The notes below the pieces were generated by a model that ran no database searches, was not told the origin of the DNA, and worked only from the letters and a program-made list of their open reading frames with translations. The position numbers and the translations under genes were made by a program. Of a stretch of 64,000 nucleotides of DNA, positions 1 to 10,003 are shown one piece after another; position 1 is the first letter of the stretch; every line of letters starts with the position of its first letter. Source of the DNA: Pyricularia pennisetigena (lineage: Eukaryota > Ascomycota > Sordariomycetes > Magnaporthales > Pyriculariaceae); the NCBI RefSeq assembly GCF_004337985.1, contig NW_021940919.1, forward strand, positions 434,001-498,000. The letters are read 5' to 3'.

Positions 1-1095
1 CTCGAGCCCACGGCCAGCATCGCATTCCTTGTTGAGTATTTTGACCACAAGGACGACCCACATGAACACGCCTGACGCCTTCTTCTGGAGATCGGACCGG
101 ATCCTCCCCAGACAGTTTTCTTCATTTATATATAAAGTACTGTCGATGTAGCTCGCAATGTTTTGCTGATGCCCTTGCCTGTCCTCGAGGATGATGCTAC
201 TTCCTTTCCTGGTGGTGATATGCGGATAGTGTCTGCTAGCGAAGCAGACGTGGAGCCGATTGCCAAAGTTGCAAAGGCCACTTAAATGTGCGATCATATC
301 CCGGACTTGCTGTTCTTCACATTCATCTAGAGCATCGATGAAGCAAACAACAGGGGCCCTATCAACATCTTTCACGGTCTTGGTCTCGTCGAAGAGCAGC
401 CTAACGGTATCGCCAAAGAGCCCCCTGACTGACTCGACATTCCATTGAGTGCCCTTGGGATATCCGTCTAAAACAGACTTAAGGTGTGGGTATAGCTGGA
501 GAAGCTGCACCAGCAATGATCGATATAGACCAAGGGTACCCTTCTCCATGTCGTTGCCTCGTGCGTTGAAGAAGAAGGAGATGGTTGTCGACTGTCTTTG
601 CTTTCGTTGTGTCTGTTTTTCTGCCTGGTTGAGCAAAAACTTCATCATCGTAGACTTCCCAGCACCAGGTTTTCCTTTTATCCATAGGAAGTAGCCGACA
701 TCGCGCGATATGTCGTCCCTCAACCACTCGCGGTACGCTTGGTCCTGTAAGATCCAGCTGCAGGTTTGAAAATGTGCTTGCTCGATGTTCTTCTGGCGCG
801 CGCCCATCTGATCGAATTTCAGCGTGTCGAAAATTGTTTTTCGGTGTTCGTCCTGCCTCTCGCGGTCCTGCCTCTCGCGTTCCCGACGCTCTCGGTCGTC
901 CTCACCCTCGCGCAACTGTAGCACATTACCGTTGTGGATGATGTTTACATCTCGGCCAGCAGCGAGGTGGCCACTATTCTGGATGCCTTGGCCAGCGAAG
1001 TGGTTTGGTTCCCGGCAAGAATCATGGTCGGGGCGGGGTGCTTTGTCGGATTCGGCGTTATCGTGATGCTTCAGCTGTGATGGCAGGCGTTCCAT
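1..1095 (-). CDS. NACHT-domain NLR (HET-E/NWD-like), N-terminal part, truncated by window edge
   Basis: An open frame of 365 codons runs from ATG at 1095 to the left edge without a stop, so the C-terminal sensor (WD40, ankyrin or TPR in this family) lies outside. Residues 33-52 form a Gly/Asn/Gln motif, followed by a highly charged Arg/Glu/Asp linker (about 62-86). The NACHT NTPase follows, with P-loop GKPGAGKST at 141-149 and Walker B CFIDALDECEE at 251-261. A later segment (CFASRHYPHI, then GVFMWVVLVV near 342-351) is typical of the HET-E/D group. Family knowledge: fungal NACHT proteins oligomerise on ligand sensing and nucleate downstream effectors, often through short N-terminal amyloid motifs. 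It is divergent from the phosphorylase gene at 1938, whose C-terminus carries the same motif. No intron is needed in the visible part. The effector class is inferred from the motif only. Confidence 0.88.
   Translation of the reverse strand, partial: MERLPSQLKHHDNAESDKAPRPDHDSCREPNHFAGQGIQNSGHLAAGRDVNIIHNGNVLQLREGEDDRERRERERQDRERQDEHRKTIFDTLKFDQMGARQKNIEQAHFQTCSWILQDQAYREWLRDDISRDVGYFLWIKGKPGAGKSTMMKFLLNQAEKQTQRKQRQSTTISFFFNARGNDMEKGTLGLYRSLLVQLLQLYPHLKSVLDGYPKGTQWNVESVRGLFGDTVRLLFDETKTVKDVDRAPVVCFIDALDECEEQQVRDMIAHLSGLCNFGNRLHVCFASRHYPHITTRKGSSIILEDRQGHQQNIASYIDSTLYINEENCLGRIRSDLQKKASGVFMWVVLVVKILNKECDAGRGLE
937..999 (-). other. Amyloid-signalling-like motif at the NLR N-terminus
   Basis: Residues 33-53 begin FAGQGIQNSGHLAAGRDVNI. 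The motif sits before the NACHT domain and is separated from it by a charged linker, the place where HET-s/NWD2-type and sigma-type motifs occur. Ten of twenty positions are identical to the C-terminal motif of the phosphorylase encoded at 1938-3002. Amyloid behaviour is inferred from position, composition and pairing; nothing in the DNA proves it. Confidence 0.7.
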
Positions 1096-1937
1096 TTTTG
1101 TGTCTACATATGGACGGATGAGCCCCTAGAGAAACTCTGGCTGAACCCCGCGAGGTCGCGAAATGGATCTGGTTGTAGAGTGGCGGTCTGTGACAGTGTA
1201 TTTGGCGTGATTTTACAAACAAAAGGGTTTCTCGAATGACGTGACAATCAACTTGATAAGATCATCGTTCTGGTCTCAGCGAGGCAAGGCTATGGCACGC
1301 CCAGATGAGCGGTCAGCAATCTGAAGGGTCACCACCCGGTGTCTTGGCGCCGTCCCCAACATCCCTAAGCCTAGTGCCCTACCATTTGTTTCTTGCGTTC
1401 CCGAAAACATAGATGGGATCCCAATCCATTGGCACACGGGGGAAGATGCAGCACAATAGCAGTAGATAAATAGAATTTAAGACCATGTGTAAACAATGGA
1501 AAAACGCACCAAGTGGACGATCGCGGCCATGGCCTAGATAAGGATATGAAAAGAGGTGGGAGCCAACAATCCTGAGCAATATACTGGTCGCTTCAAGTTT
1601 CGGCCAGTTCGGCATATTTATCTCGTCGGTGGCCAGAAGTAGTTTAACTGATTGCGTAAAGGGATTGCATAAAGACCGCGAGAATCATTCTAACAGCATT
1701 GATAAGGGTTCAGAACAAATCAGGCAATTGATGGTGGAAAGGTATCGTATTGCTAACAACTTCCGCTGTGAGGAGAATTTAGGCGACTTTGGCAACGTAT
1801 CTTCCCCGCCGATATGCAGTTGAAAAGATGCAGGAAATCTATTTGTCGAGCCAAGGTCTGTTGTGGTGGATTGTGACTGCAAGCAACCATATTTTCGATA
1901 TTGAATTACAACAATCTTATTACAACTTCTACTTAAA
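1096..1937. promoter_or_regulatory. Divergent intergenic region between NLR and phosphorylase genes
   Basis: These 842 bp separate the two divergent start codons and must hold both promoters. I see no convincing gene; the reading frames at 1379-1882 lack recognisable domains. AT-rich stretches such as the one near 1460-1480 could be core promoter elements, but no clear TATA box decides it. Shared control of the NLR and its presumed effector is inferred from the arrangement. Confidence 0.5.
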
Positions 1938-3002
1938 ATGGCGCTGCGTCAAGATTACACGGTTGCCGTTATCTGCGCAATCGGCTTCGAGATGAGCGCC
2001 GTTCGCTACATGCTTGATAAGGAACACCCGCGCCTGCCTAGGAAAGACGAGGGCGATTCCAACATGTACACGCTCGGCGAACTCAGTGGTCACAACGTAG
2101 TTCTTGCCTGCCTTCCTGGGATCCAAGGCAAGGGGGCCGCCGCCGTTGTCGCGACGAACATGGCCCGCTCCTTCCCTTCTATCAAATGGCGCTTCCTCGT
2201 TGGCATCGGAGGAGGCGTCCCGAGCAGCAAGCATGAAATTCACCTCGGTGATGTGGCTGTCAGCATGCCGGAGGGGCCTTATGGTGGCGTCGTTCAGTAC
2301 GATTTGGGGAAAGATGGACATGACGGCTTCCGGTTGAAGGGTTTCTTGTCGGCACCACCGTCGCTGTTGAGAAACGCCGTCGAGATGATGCGGTCCGATC
2401 ATCTCGTCCAAGAGAACAAGATTGAGGAGCACGTGTCGATGATGTTGAAGAAAAGCCCTCGCCTTAGTGTCTACGCCAGACCGGACGCGCATACCGACCT
2501 ACTTTTTGAAGCGACCTACGCCCATGCTTCCACTTCTTCAACCTGTGACGGATGCGACAAAAACAAAGCCGTTTCGAGGCCGCCCCGCGAAGGTCCTGAA
2601 ATCCATTACGGCTTGATTGCATCAGGCGACAGCGTCATGAGGAGTGTGACGAAGCGGAACCAAAAGGTCCATGACCTAGGCGACATTCTCTGCTTTGAGA
2701 TGGAAGCCGCCGGGCTGATGACTGAGTACTCGGGGATTGTGATACGGGGAATATCGGACTATGCCGACTCGCACAAGAGTGACGCTTGGCAGCACTACGC
2801 GGCAGCAACCGCAGCCGCATCTCTCAAAGAGCTACTGTCATACGTCGATCCCGAAGCTAGCTCTAAGACTAGTGACGCGGACCAAGATTCATCGGCTCTG
2901 GCAGAAGCGCATATTCAGCCAGGAGCGGCTTCGAGCTTCCATGGTCGCGGAGTACAAAACATGGGCTCCATTTCTGTTGGAAGGGATTTTCAAATCTCCT
3001 AG
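1938..3002 (+). CDS. Nucleoside phosphorylase (PNP_UDP-like) with C-terminal amyloid-like motif; probable NLR effector
   Basis: A single exon of 354 codons. Residues 1 to about 300 resemble the fungal PNP/UDP-phosphorylase family (MTA/SAH-nucleosidase fold). Landmarks are an early VAVICAIGFEMSAVRYMLD, the VGIGGGVPSS glycine loop with HLGDVAVSMP, GGVVQYDLGK, and CFEMEAAGLM followed by VIRGISDYADSHK and YAAATAAASLKELL. Such domains usually cap multidomain fungal proteins with ankyrin, TPR or NB-ARC partners. Here the protein ends after a Ser/Asp/Ala-rich linker (about 303-333) in a 20-residue motif at the extreme C-terminus that matches the N-terminus of the neighbouring NLR. That effector-linker-motif layout is the one known for HET-S and SesB partners. 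Inference: the NLR templates assembly of this enzyme, which may then act on purine nucleosides. Substrate and catalytic competence are unverified. Confidence 0.87.
   Translation: MALRQDYTVAVICAIGFEMSAVRYMLDKEHPRLPRKDEGDSNMYTLGELSGHNVVLACLPGIQGKGAAAVVATNMARSFPSIKWRFLVGIGGGVPSSKHEIHLGDVAVSMPEGPYGGVVQYDLGKDGHDGFRLKGFLSAPPSLLRNAVEMMRSDHLVQENKIEEHVSMMLKKSPRLSVYARPDAHTDLLFEATYAHASTSSTCDGCDKNKAVSRPPREGPEIHYGLIASGDSVMRSVTKRNQKVHDLGDILCFEMEAAGLMTEYSGIVIRGISDYADSHKSDAWQHYAAATAAASLKELLSYVDPEASSKTSDADQDSSALAEAHIQPGAASSFHGRGVQNMGSISVGRDFQIS
2937..2999 (+). other. Amyloid-signalling-like motif at the phosphorylase C-terminus
   Basis: The last 21 residues begin FHGRGVQNMGSISVGRDFQI. The shared skeleton with the NLR motif is F-x-G-x-G-[IV]-Q-N-x-G-x4-G-R-D-x2-I, with further conservative pairs I/V and L/I. 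It lies immediately before the stop codon, as in known receptor/effector amyloid pairs. Confidence 0.7.
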
Positions 3003-3924
3003 AACGCTGCCAATAGCGCTGATAAACATGCAGAATGTAGGCTGTGTACCCAACATAATCTTGAATCTGAACTGCAACGCGATTGCTTGCTTGATTTAAC
3101 TCCGCAATACAAACAAAACAAAAAAGTAAAAATACAACATCGAAACTTCCCCAATGAATGCCCATTCAAATACTAACCGATCCGGACCTGAATGGCAAAA
3201 CTAGGGAAAAGAGGACGATGTTCTATTCTGTTTATTTCAACAGACATAATCGTATAGGTAAACTTGAAAACAACACACGCAAGAGTAGAATTGAGAAGCC
3301 TGACCCCGCAAACTGGCCGTCCCGCGAATAGAACTACTTCGAGGCTTGCTCCGAGCCACACAAAAGTCACAAACAGATGGCCTCCTGCATGAAGGAGAAG
3401 TTTCTAGGCCATTAAGGGGACGCTCCTATGACTTGCTGACGACCGGAAATGTGCTGTAGAGTGGTTTTCACGTCTTGAAAAAAATACTCCCATGGGTATG
3501 TGCCCAAGTTGAATTGGGCGGCAAACAGCCTGATTGGCCATCAGCATCAGAATGTGCTGCCAACAAAGCATGCATGAAGAGACCTGCTATAGGTGCTCAC
3601 AGACGATTCAAGCCAATGGAGTCGCCGAGTTGGTTGCACCGCATCATGTTGGTCGATGCGGGAGGCCCTCCATCTGTGTACCTCCGCCTCTATGCGAAGC
3701 TCTAGGTAATGACGGATCTTGACGGGATGCCTATCTACCTTGAGAGGTAAGCAGGCAACTGGTTGTTACACTCAGGCAAGCCTACTTGACTTTATGATTC
3801 GCAAAAGAATAAAAAAGGACATTTTTGTCCGTCTTTTGGCTTCTTCCTTTTGTCTGGCAAGACATTTGTTTACTCTTGCTGTCCAGGTACACTCACTGCC
3901 TTTCAAATTCTTACATCAGTCTCC
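3003..3924. other. Intergenic spacer upstream of the dynamin-like gene
   Basis: About 920 bp lie between the phosphorylase stop and the chosen dynamin start. Small frames here (e.g. 3475-3705) show no recognisable domain. The dynamin frame can be extended upstream to an ATG at 3850, but those 25 residues look unlike the family, so the stretch is taken as promoter and 5' UTR. Confidence 0.5.
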
Positions 3925-6581
3925 ATGACACTTCAACCCAACGCCGACCTCCTGTCCAAAGAGCATCGGGCGCTCTTTGACATTATTGATAAACTTCGCT
4001 CCCACGGAATCGGACAAGTCGTCGACCTCCCTGAGATCATTGTCTGTGGAGACCAATCAGCCGGCAAAAGCTCGGTGCTCGAGGCTATTTCGGGCCACCC
4101 ATTTCCAACCAGAGATGGCCTTTGCACACGATTCGTGACTGAGCTGGTTCTTCGCTGGGATCACGTCGACAAGTTCAAAGTGTTCATCAAGCCAGGTCCT
4201 GAGCGCACCGTCGAAGATGCCGTCAGACTGCGAGAATTTTGCGACAAGCTTCCACCCAACGTCCCTCTGGATCAAGTCATTGAGGCTGCCAAGGATGCGA
4301 TGGGGCTTGGTACGTCCAAGCGATTCAGCACCGATGTACTCCGCGTCGAGATCAGCGGTCCAAACCAAGCGCACTTGACTATGGTGGACTTGCCTGGCCT
4401 TTTTCGGGCTGGCAGCTCCCAGCAGTCGGTCGAGGATGTCAAGATAGTTGGGAACATGGTCCGCAAAGCAATGTCACGACCACGCAGCATCATCCTCGCC
4501 GTCGTTTCAGCAAGCAACGAGTTCAACAATCAGGAGGTGACCGAACTGGCGCGAAAGATGGACCCCCAGAGAGTTCGTACCCTCGGTCTCATCACAAAGC
4601 CTGACAAGCTCGAGGAGGGCTCCGAATCGGAAAGAAACTACCTCAACCTTGTACGAAACCAGGACGTCGTCCTTGAGCTTGGCTGGCACGTCCTCCGGAA
4701 CCAGGGTCACCGTGTCATGAACTCGGAGAATGGCGTCACTTCTCGCGACGAAGTGGAAAGGGATTTCTTTTCCCAAGGCGCCTGGCGCAGTATCGATGCA
4801 TCAAGCCTTGGTGTAGCCGCCCTCCGTAAACGTCTTAGCGCCGTCTTGTGGAAGCAAATCTTGCACCACCTCCCGAGTCTCCGCGAGGAAATGGAAGATC
4901 GCATCCGCGAATGCGAGGAGACCCTTTTGAAGCTAGGCGACTCACGCGAAACAGTACCCAAGCAGCGCAGGTACCTGCTCGGTGTAAGTCAGAGGTTCTG
5001 CCAGCTCATGACTGCCGCCGTCGAGGGGAATTACAGCGATGCATTCTTTGCAGATGCCGACTCGGACGAGGGCTACGCAAAGCGCATCAGGGCCGTGGTG
5101 CAGAGCTCGCTGCGAGATTTTAAGGATATCATGATTCGTGACGGAAAGACAGAAGTCATTTCGGACTATGAAATCCCAACTGAAGGACACCGACGGCCTG
5201 CAAACTCGAATTTGGTCGCGCGGTCCGAATATATCAAGCGTGTCGTCAGATTAATGGACCGGAGCAAGGGCCGCGAGCTTCCTGGGACCTTCAACCCCAT
5301 TATTGTGCAAGACCTTTTCAAGGAGCAGTGTCGGCCCTGGAAGGCGATTGTGGCAGATACAACGGACTTGGTGGTTGCTGCCGTGACGACGACGGCCATG
5401 GCCATCCTTTACCACGTTGCTCTACCAAAGACTGTGAGCGGCATCTCGGCCATCATCCACGAGGGCATAGGCTCGCTCAAGTTAGAAGTTGAGGCCAAGA
5501 TTGAAGAGCTTCTGGCACCGCACTACAAAGGCCATCCCATTACTTACAACCATTACCTGACGGACATGGTTCAAAAGGCCCAGGCCCAACGTCGGCGCAA
5601 GAATTTGGAGAAGTTTGTCGAATCCAACCTGACATTAAAACAGCTAAAAACGAATTCCTCTCAGGCCTTTACGTTTGGCGGGCTTGTGGAATTGCTGTCG
5701 AAAATGGAAACCATTGAACCTGACATGGAGCAGCAAGCTAGTGGGCTCGCGGTGGACTATGCTGAAGCATACTACAAGGCAAGAATCTCCGGCGCCCCAG
5801 ACATCCCGTAGACACGATCTTCTTTCGCTCATGCCATGCTAATTACTCGTTGGTGAGAGCAGGTCGCCCTCAAGAGGATCATCGATGAAGTTAGCGACCT
5901 GGCTGTCGAGCGCCAGCTCATCTGTTTTCTGCCCTCACTCTTCACGCCGGAAACGGTTTACGATCTGAGCGACGAAGAGGTATCTGCACTGGCTGCCGAG
6001 GATGAGCAGGCAGCCGCAGAGCGAGTCCGATGCAGTGAACTACTTTCTGCACTCCATGCAAGTATGGTGGAGCTGAAGCGACTCGACGGTCACCGGACCG
6101 CTGCTTACAAAGGTCTAGATTCCAGTAGGCAACCTTTACATTGTTGATTTCCCTGAGCCCCCTGTGCTTTCTTGCATGTCTCAAATCTGCCGGCACTGTG
6201 TTACACAGATACTCGTCACAAAAATAGTCACACCTTCTGACATTTTTGCTAACTGCCCCTTTTTCCAATAATCTATCAGCACCCGCATCGTCCTCTTCAG
6301 ACCCACCGTCTCCTTACGTGTACTCACAGTCACCCACCCCAGAGCCAAGGGAAGAAGATAGGAGCCCTCCCCCCGTGCCAGTCCTTGCGAGTCCACAAGA
6401 GAGGGACGCAGAGGACGAGGTTCCCCTCGATCCTCCGGCTGATCCAGAGCCTCCAGAACCTGAGGATGATTGTTGGAGGTTGCCAACCAAGAAGGATAAG
6501 AAGAAGAGGAAGAAGTCCTCTATCATAGCGTGGCCCGAACCCGAACGCTCTATAGAGGCAGCTCCGTTTGAGTTCGAATAA
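3925..6581 (+). CDS. Dynamin/Mx-like large GTPase with Pro/Glu-rich basic tail (three exons)
   Basis: The start at 3925 gives MTLQPNADLLSKEH, the normal N-terminus; the in-frame ATG at 3850 adds unrelated residues. GTPase motifs are G1 GDQSAGKS (42-49), G2 Thr near 68, G3 DLPG (155-158) and G4 TKPD (224-227). A middle/stalk region and a GED follow. The open frame stops at 5809, but the GED obviously continues at 5863 (VALKRIIDEV). The family junction EAYYK|VALK places intron 1 at 5779-5862 with a GC-AG border (AAG|GCAAGA). Intron 2 ends at 6279 after a CTAAC branch site near 6249; the donor is 6113 or 6125, both in phase. Exon 3 encodes a Pro/Glu-rich tail with KKDKKKRKK. Total is about 801-805 residues. 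Family members remodel membranes. It sits beside the NLR/effector pair, so a defence role is possible but inferred. Confidence 0.88.
5779..5862 (+). other. Non-canonical GC-AG intron in the dynamin-like gene
   Basis: This 84-nt phase-0 intron has donor AAG|GCAAGA, a TGCTAAT branch-like site at 5838-5844 and acceptor GCAG|GTC. The only GT donor nearby (5808) would shift the GED frame, whereas GC at 5779 restores the conserved YYK-VALK junction exactly. Confidence 0.8.
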
Positions 6582-9109
6582 GTCGCTTCAATTTAGACTC
6601 GTCGTTTGGGAATCTAGAAATAGTTTCGTCTTACTGGCGGTTCTGGTCGTAAACTTTTATGATTCGAAACCACCCTTTCAGTATTCCAAGCCAAATTTCC
6701 GCGTCCTTCAGCCTGTAACCGTTATCCTAGGACAACCCATTTCCCATATTTATTATTTGCCCATTACGAAGAAGTCAGTTGGTGAATGGGGAGCCCAGCC
6801 AAAGTACGAATTGCACCACCGGTACTGCTTGCGTAGAAATCCCGGTCTGAGTTCGATAGCTGTGGATATGCAAATGTGGTATCAAAAGTGTAGAAGTGAC
6901 CACAGCTAGCAGTCAAAAGCATGAGTACAATCCTGACAGTATTTGGCAGTCCCTTTCCCCCTTTTCGGGGGAATAGAGGTCCATCTCCACCTGTTCGCTT
7001 ACAAACAATCAAGCAAGGATTTTTTTATTTTTATTTTTTTTTTTATTTTTTTTTTTCTCACCGAAATATCAAAAAAAGCAAGCCGATATTACACGGCACG
7101 GCTTTGGCGCAGTGCGGATTCCTCCGATTGATCCGACAGAAAGCACACATGCTGCACAGCTGTGAGTAAGATATTGCTAGCTTCCTTTGCGTTGGAGCAC
7201 TATCAAGCGCTTGCTTTTTGATGTGCGCTAAAAAAGGACCCTGACACCGGGAAGCAAAAACTCAAATTAACCAGATGACAAACGCCCCAATCGCATTCCC
7301 CACCGGGAGCTGAACGGCTGAAAGATTCACCAAGATGCAAAAGCAAAAGGGCAGAAGCCGACTTTGCCCCTTTAATCGAAGCAGGTACAGGTTAGCGTCG
7401 CCTCCCCAGAACAGCTTAGGCACCCCCGCCCTTGGCTCGGCGCCGATCCTTGCTTCTTTGCCTCGCCCGCCTCAAACAAACCTCTCTGGAGTCGCCTCCT
7501 AACCTGGTTTTCTACAGGCGCTAGATCGGGAGGGCTAAAAAGAATTAAAATAAATTAAACAAAACCTTTTTTTGCCTTCTACTGCTAGTCTGGACTTGGT
7601 GGATATCATTCCTCTGGAGTGCGGGGAAATCGCCGAGAAGGTAGACTGCCAAACGGGTTCGCCCGTCGGAAAGCGGAACTGGAATCACAAGCGTTTGGAG
7701 CTGATTTCGGCCGAGATGAATAAAACTTACAATAGACACCCTTGTATGAGCGTGCAAAGTGGGCACACACAGGATCGGTATCCAAAATCACCCTGCCACT
7801 CAAGCCTTGGGTACTTCTTCGTCCTGTACCGAACTTGTCCTATACCCTCCCATACAACGCCCCCAAAAAAATCCAGACCTCCTATTTGGCTGTATAGATC
7901 CAAGACTTCGTTTTGTAGCACAACCCTTGCTGTACATCCATACATGGGGGAGAGGGAGGGGTCCTATTCCAAGCACGACGTGCAGAAGTGCATCGAAGAA
8001 CATGTCTAGACCCATGCAGTCAGATCTCAGCTACGATATATGAAAAGAACGCCACGATTCTCATCCCCGCTCCAATAATCGGGCATAAAAAAAACAAGCA
8101 CGAATCCATCACCTGCCATAATAGTTTAGCAAAATAATTTTTGGTTTGCTTTTTATTTTGCTTGTCGCGTATAATGGCAAGGGGGTCGGTCGCATACTGG
8201 GCCTTCCTCGGACACAGCTCCGCGCACCTGTGGTTTGGTCGTCGCTGTTCTTTGCGCACGCACGTGCGAATTTTTGGAGCTTTCTAGAGCCGGAGACGGC
8301 GCCACCCGCGCCTTGCGAATCCCTAACATGGTTTCCGCGTCGTCTAAGTGGTCGCTTTCAAAACCGTTAGCTCTGCCATGTTTGACGCCGGCGACACCTT
8401 GACGGGCAACCACCGCGACCGAGGTCTGGGCGAAGGCGACACGGGGGTTGATGGCGAGGAGTTTGGATGGATGTGTTTTTTGCTATTGTTTGTTGAATCT
8501 TTTACGTGATGCAAATAAAAAAGAAGAGAAAGAGAGACAGAGGGGGGGGACAGAGAGAGGGAGAGAGAGAGAGAGAGAGACCCATCCCGTCAAGGGAGTT
8601 GTCGTAAAGGTGTTGAGGCGTTCCCAGGGACCATCCATTTGCGGGCAAGCTCAATGCCCGTTTTTGCACAGCTGCTGCCTGATATCTCTCTCTTTCTCTC
8701 TAACTATTAGCCATGTTATAAGTCCCCTCCCTGATATACTCTGCGTCGCATCGCATAGTGCCCAGCCAGCCACGTTCCTAATACGCGTTGGAGGCCGGCC
8801 AATGACGGCACTCATGGCCGCAACGAGGCCATTGGCTTTTTTTTTCTCGTGGGAAAGTGGAGTTGGGCCGAAGTTCACGATGTTGCCGTTATCGGATGAC
8901 AGGTCGGTGGCAGACCTAGCAGAGAAATGCCAAGGGTGCTTGCTATGGCTAGTCGGTGTCATGTCGTCCTCGAGCTGTTGCGCCACACCAAGATGCGGAG
9001 GACGCTAGAGGGGAAGGGGTGGGGGTTGGATGCCCAGATCTTGAACTGCGATGGGCAAAAGTGAGGTGAGTATCAGAAAGATGGCCTGGTTGGTGATGCC
9101 ATCTTTGTG
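6582..9109. other. Gene-poor spacer with low-complexity tracts
   Basis: About 2.5 kb with no gene I can support. It holds a T-rich tract at 7020-7057, a purine tract rich in GA at 8516-8580 and a short CT tract at 8686-8702 that could pair with it. The longest frame, 8448-9008 (+), runs through the GA repeat, has no family resemblance and is probably chance. The last 200 bp probably contain the upstream regulatory region of the secreted-protein gene. Confidence 0.5.
8516..8580. repeat. Purine (GA-rich) microsatellite tract
   Basis: An uninterrupted purine-rich run with a terminal (GA)n block. A complementary CT block follows about 105 bp downstream (8686-8702), so a hairpin or triplex is possible. 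Confidence 0.8.
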
Positions 9110-9117
9110 TATAAAAA
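9110..9117 (+). promoter_or_regulatory. TATA box of the HsbA-like gene
   Basis: The sequence TATAAAAA lies 147 bp before the start codon, followed by a CT-rich leader (about 9125-9180) and then CA-rich sequence up to ATG. This layout is typical of strongly expressed fungal genes. Confidence 0.65.
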
Positions 9118-9263
9118 GGCATCAAGATCCTCCTTCTCCTGTCCCGTCTTCTCCTCTCATCACCACCCACAAAAACATCCTCTCGCTCCCCATCTCAACT
9201 ACATCTCGATTCAATCGCTTCATTCCCATCTCTTGAAACAAGCCCAACCCAACACCATTCAAT

Positions 9264-10003
9264 ATGCAGTTCTCCTTCGCCAAGCTCGCCGTCGCCGCCC
9301 TGGCCATCGGCTCCAACGCCGTCCAGGCCGCTCTTACCCCGGCCCAGATGGTCAGCAACATTAAGATGGTCACCGCAAAGTCGCAGGCCCTGCAGGCTCC
9401 CGCCCAGACCATCAGCGTCATCAACGGGCCCCTCATCGTCATCGGCCAGGGTCCTTTCCCCCAAATCATCGCTGGATTCACGGATATCATCTCGACAGTC
9501 ACTACTGCTCTTGCACAGATGGACGGATCTGCTCCCGTCCCCGCTGGCGCCGATAGTGATGCCATCTTCGAGGCCTTCCGCGAGTTTGTTCGCGTGCACC
9601 AAGCCCTGCTCAACATCTTGATCGGCAAGGCAGGACTTTTCAACACTGTGCCCTTCATTGGACAGCCTGTGGCACAAGTCCTTCGCAGCCTTGAGGCCGT
9701 TGTCGACGTGAGTGACATCCATCTTTCCATCGGCCGCGTTGTGGCTCAACACATCAGAACACGTGATCCTTGTAATGAGCAAACAATGAATGCAGCAGCA
9801 GGAGACGCAGCTAACCAGGATTGTAGACCATTGCTTTCTCCATCATCGACTTGGTCCAGAGCCGCTCTACAGACCTCACGCGCGAGGCTAACAGCCTCAG
9901 CACCACCCTGACCACCTGCATCAACTCCTACGACGGCCTCTCTGTCACCAAGCGCGGCCTCGAGACCAGGAGCGCCAAGTTCGCCGCTGCTCTGCGCGCC
10001 TAA
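9264..10003 (+). CDS. Secreted HsbA-like cell-surface protein (UVI-1-like)
   Basis: Two exons, 9264-9707 and 9827-10003. The 119-nt intron has donor GAC|GTGAGT, a GCTAACC branch site near 9810 and acceptor TTGTAG|ACC, phase 0. The product is 206 residues. Residues 1 to about 22 form a signal peptide (Lys-6, an Ala/Val/Leu core, then cleavage after a QA-A region). The mature part is helical, Ala/Thr-rich and nearly Cys-free, with VSNIKMVTAKSQALQAPAQ, SVINGPLIVIGQGPFPQII and FREFVRVHQALLNILIGKAG. I recognise this pattern as the hydrophobic-surface-binding protein A / UVI-1 type of fungal wall proteins. No GPI signal is visible at the C-terminus (AKFAAALRA). The likely role is binding of hydrophobic surfaces or the cell wall; this is a family inference. 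Confidence 0.8.

Noticed and set aside
1929..2492. 187-codon minus-strand frame opposite the phosphorylase
   Set aside because: It is the antisense shadow of a clear PNP-like coding frame and has no domain resemblance.
8448..9008. 186-codon + frame through the GA repeat
   Set aside because: It owes its Arg/Glu run to the microsatellite, has no recognisable family and ends in promoter-like DNA.
9195..9782. Minus-strand frames of about 200 codons opposite the HsbA-like gene
   Set aside because: Shadows of a GC-rich coding exon; the + frame has signal peptide, intron signals and family pattern.
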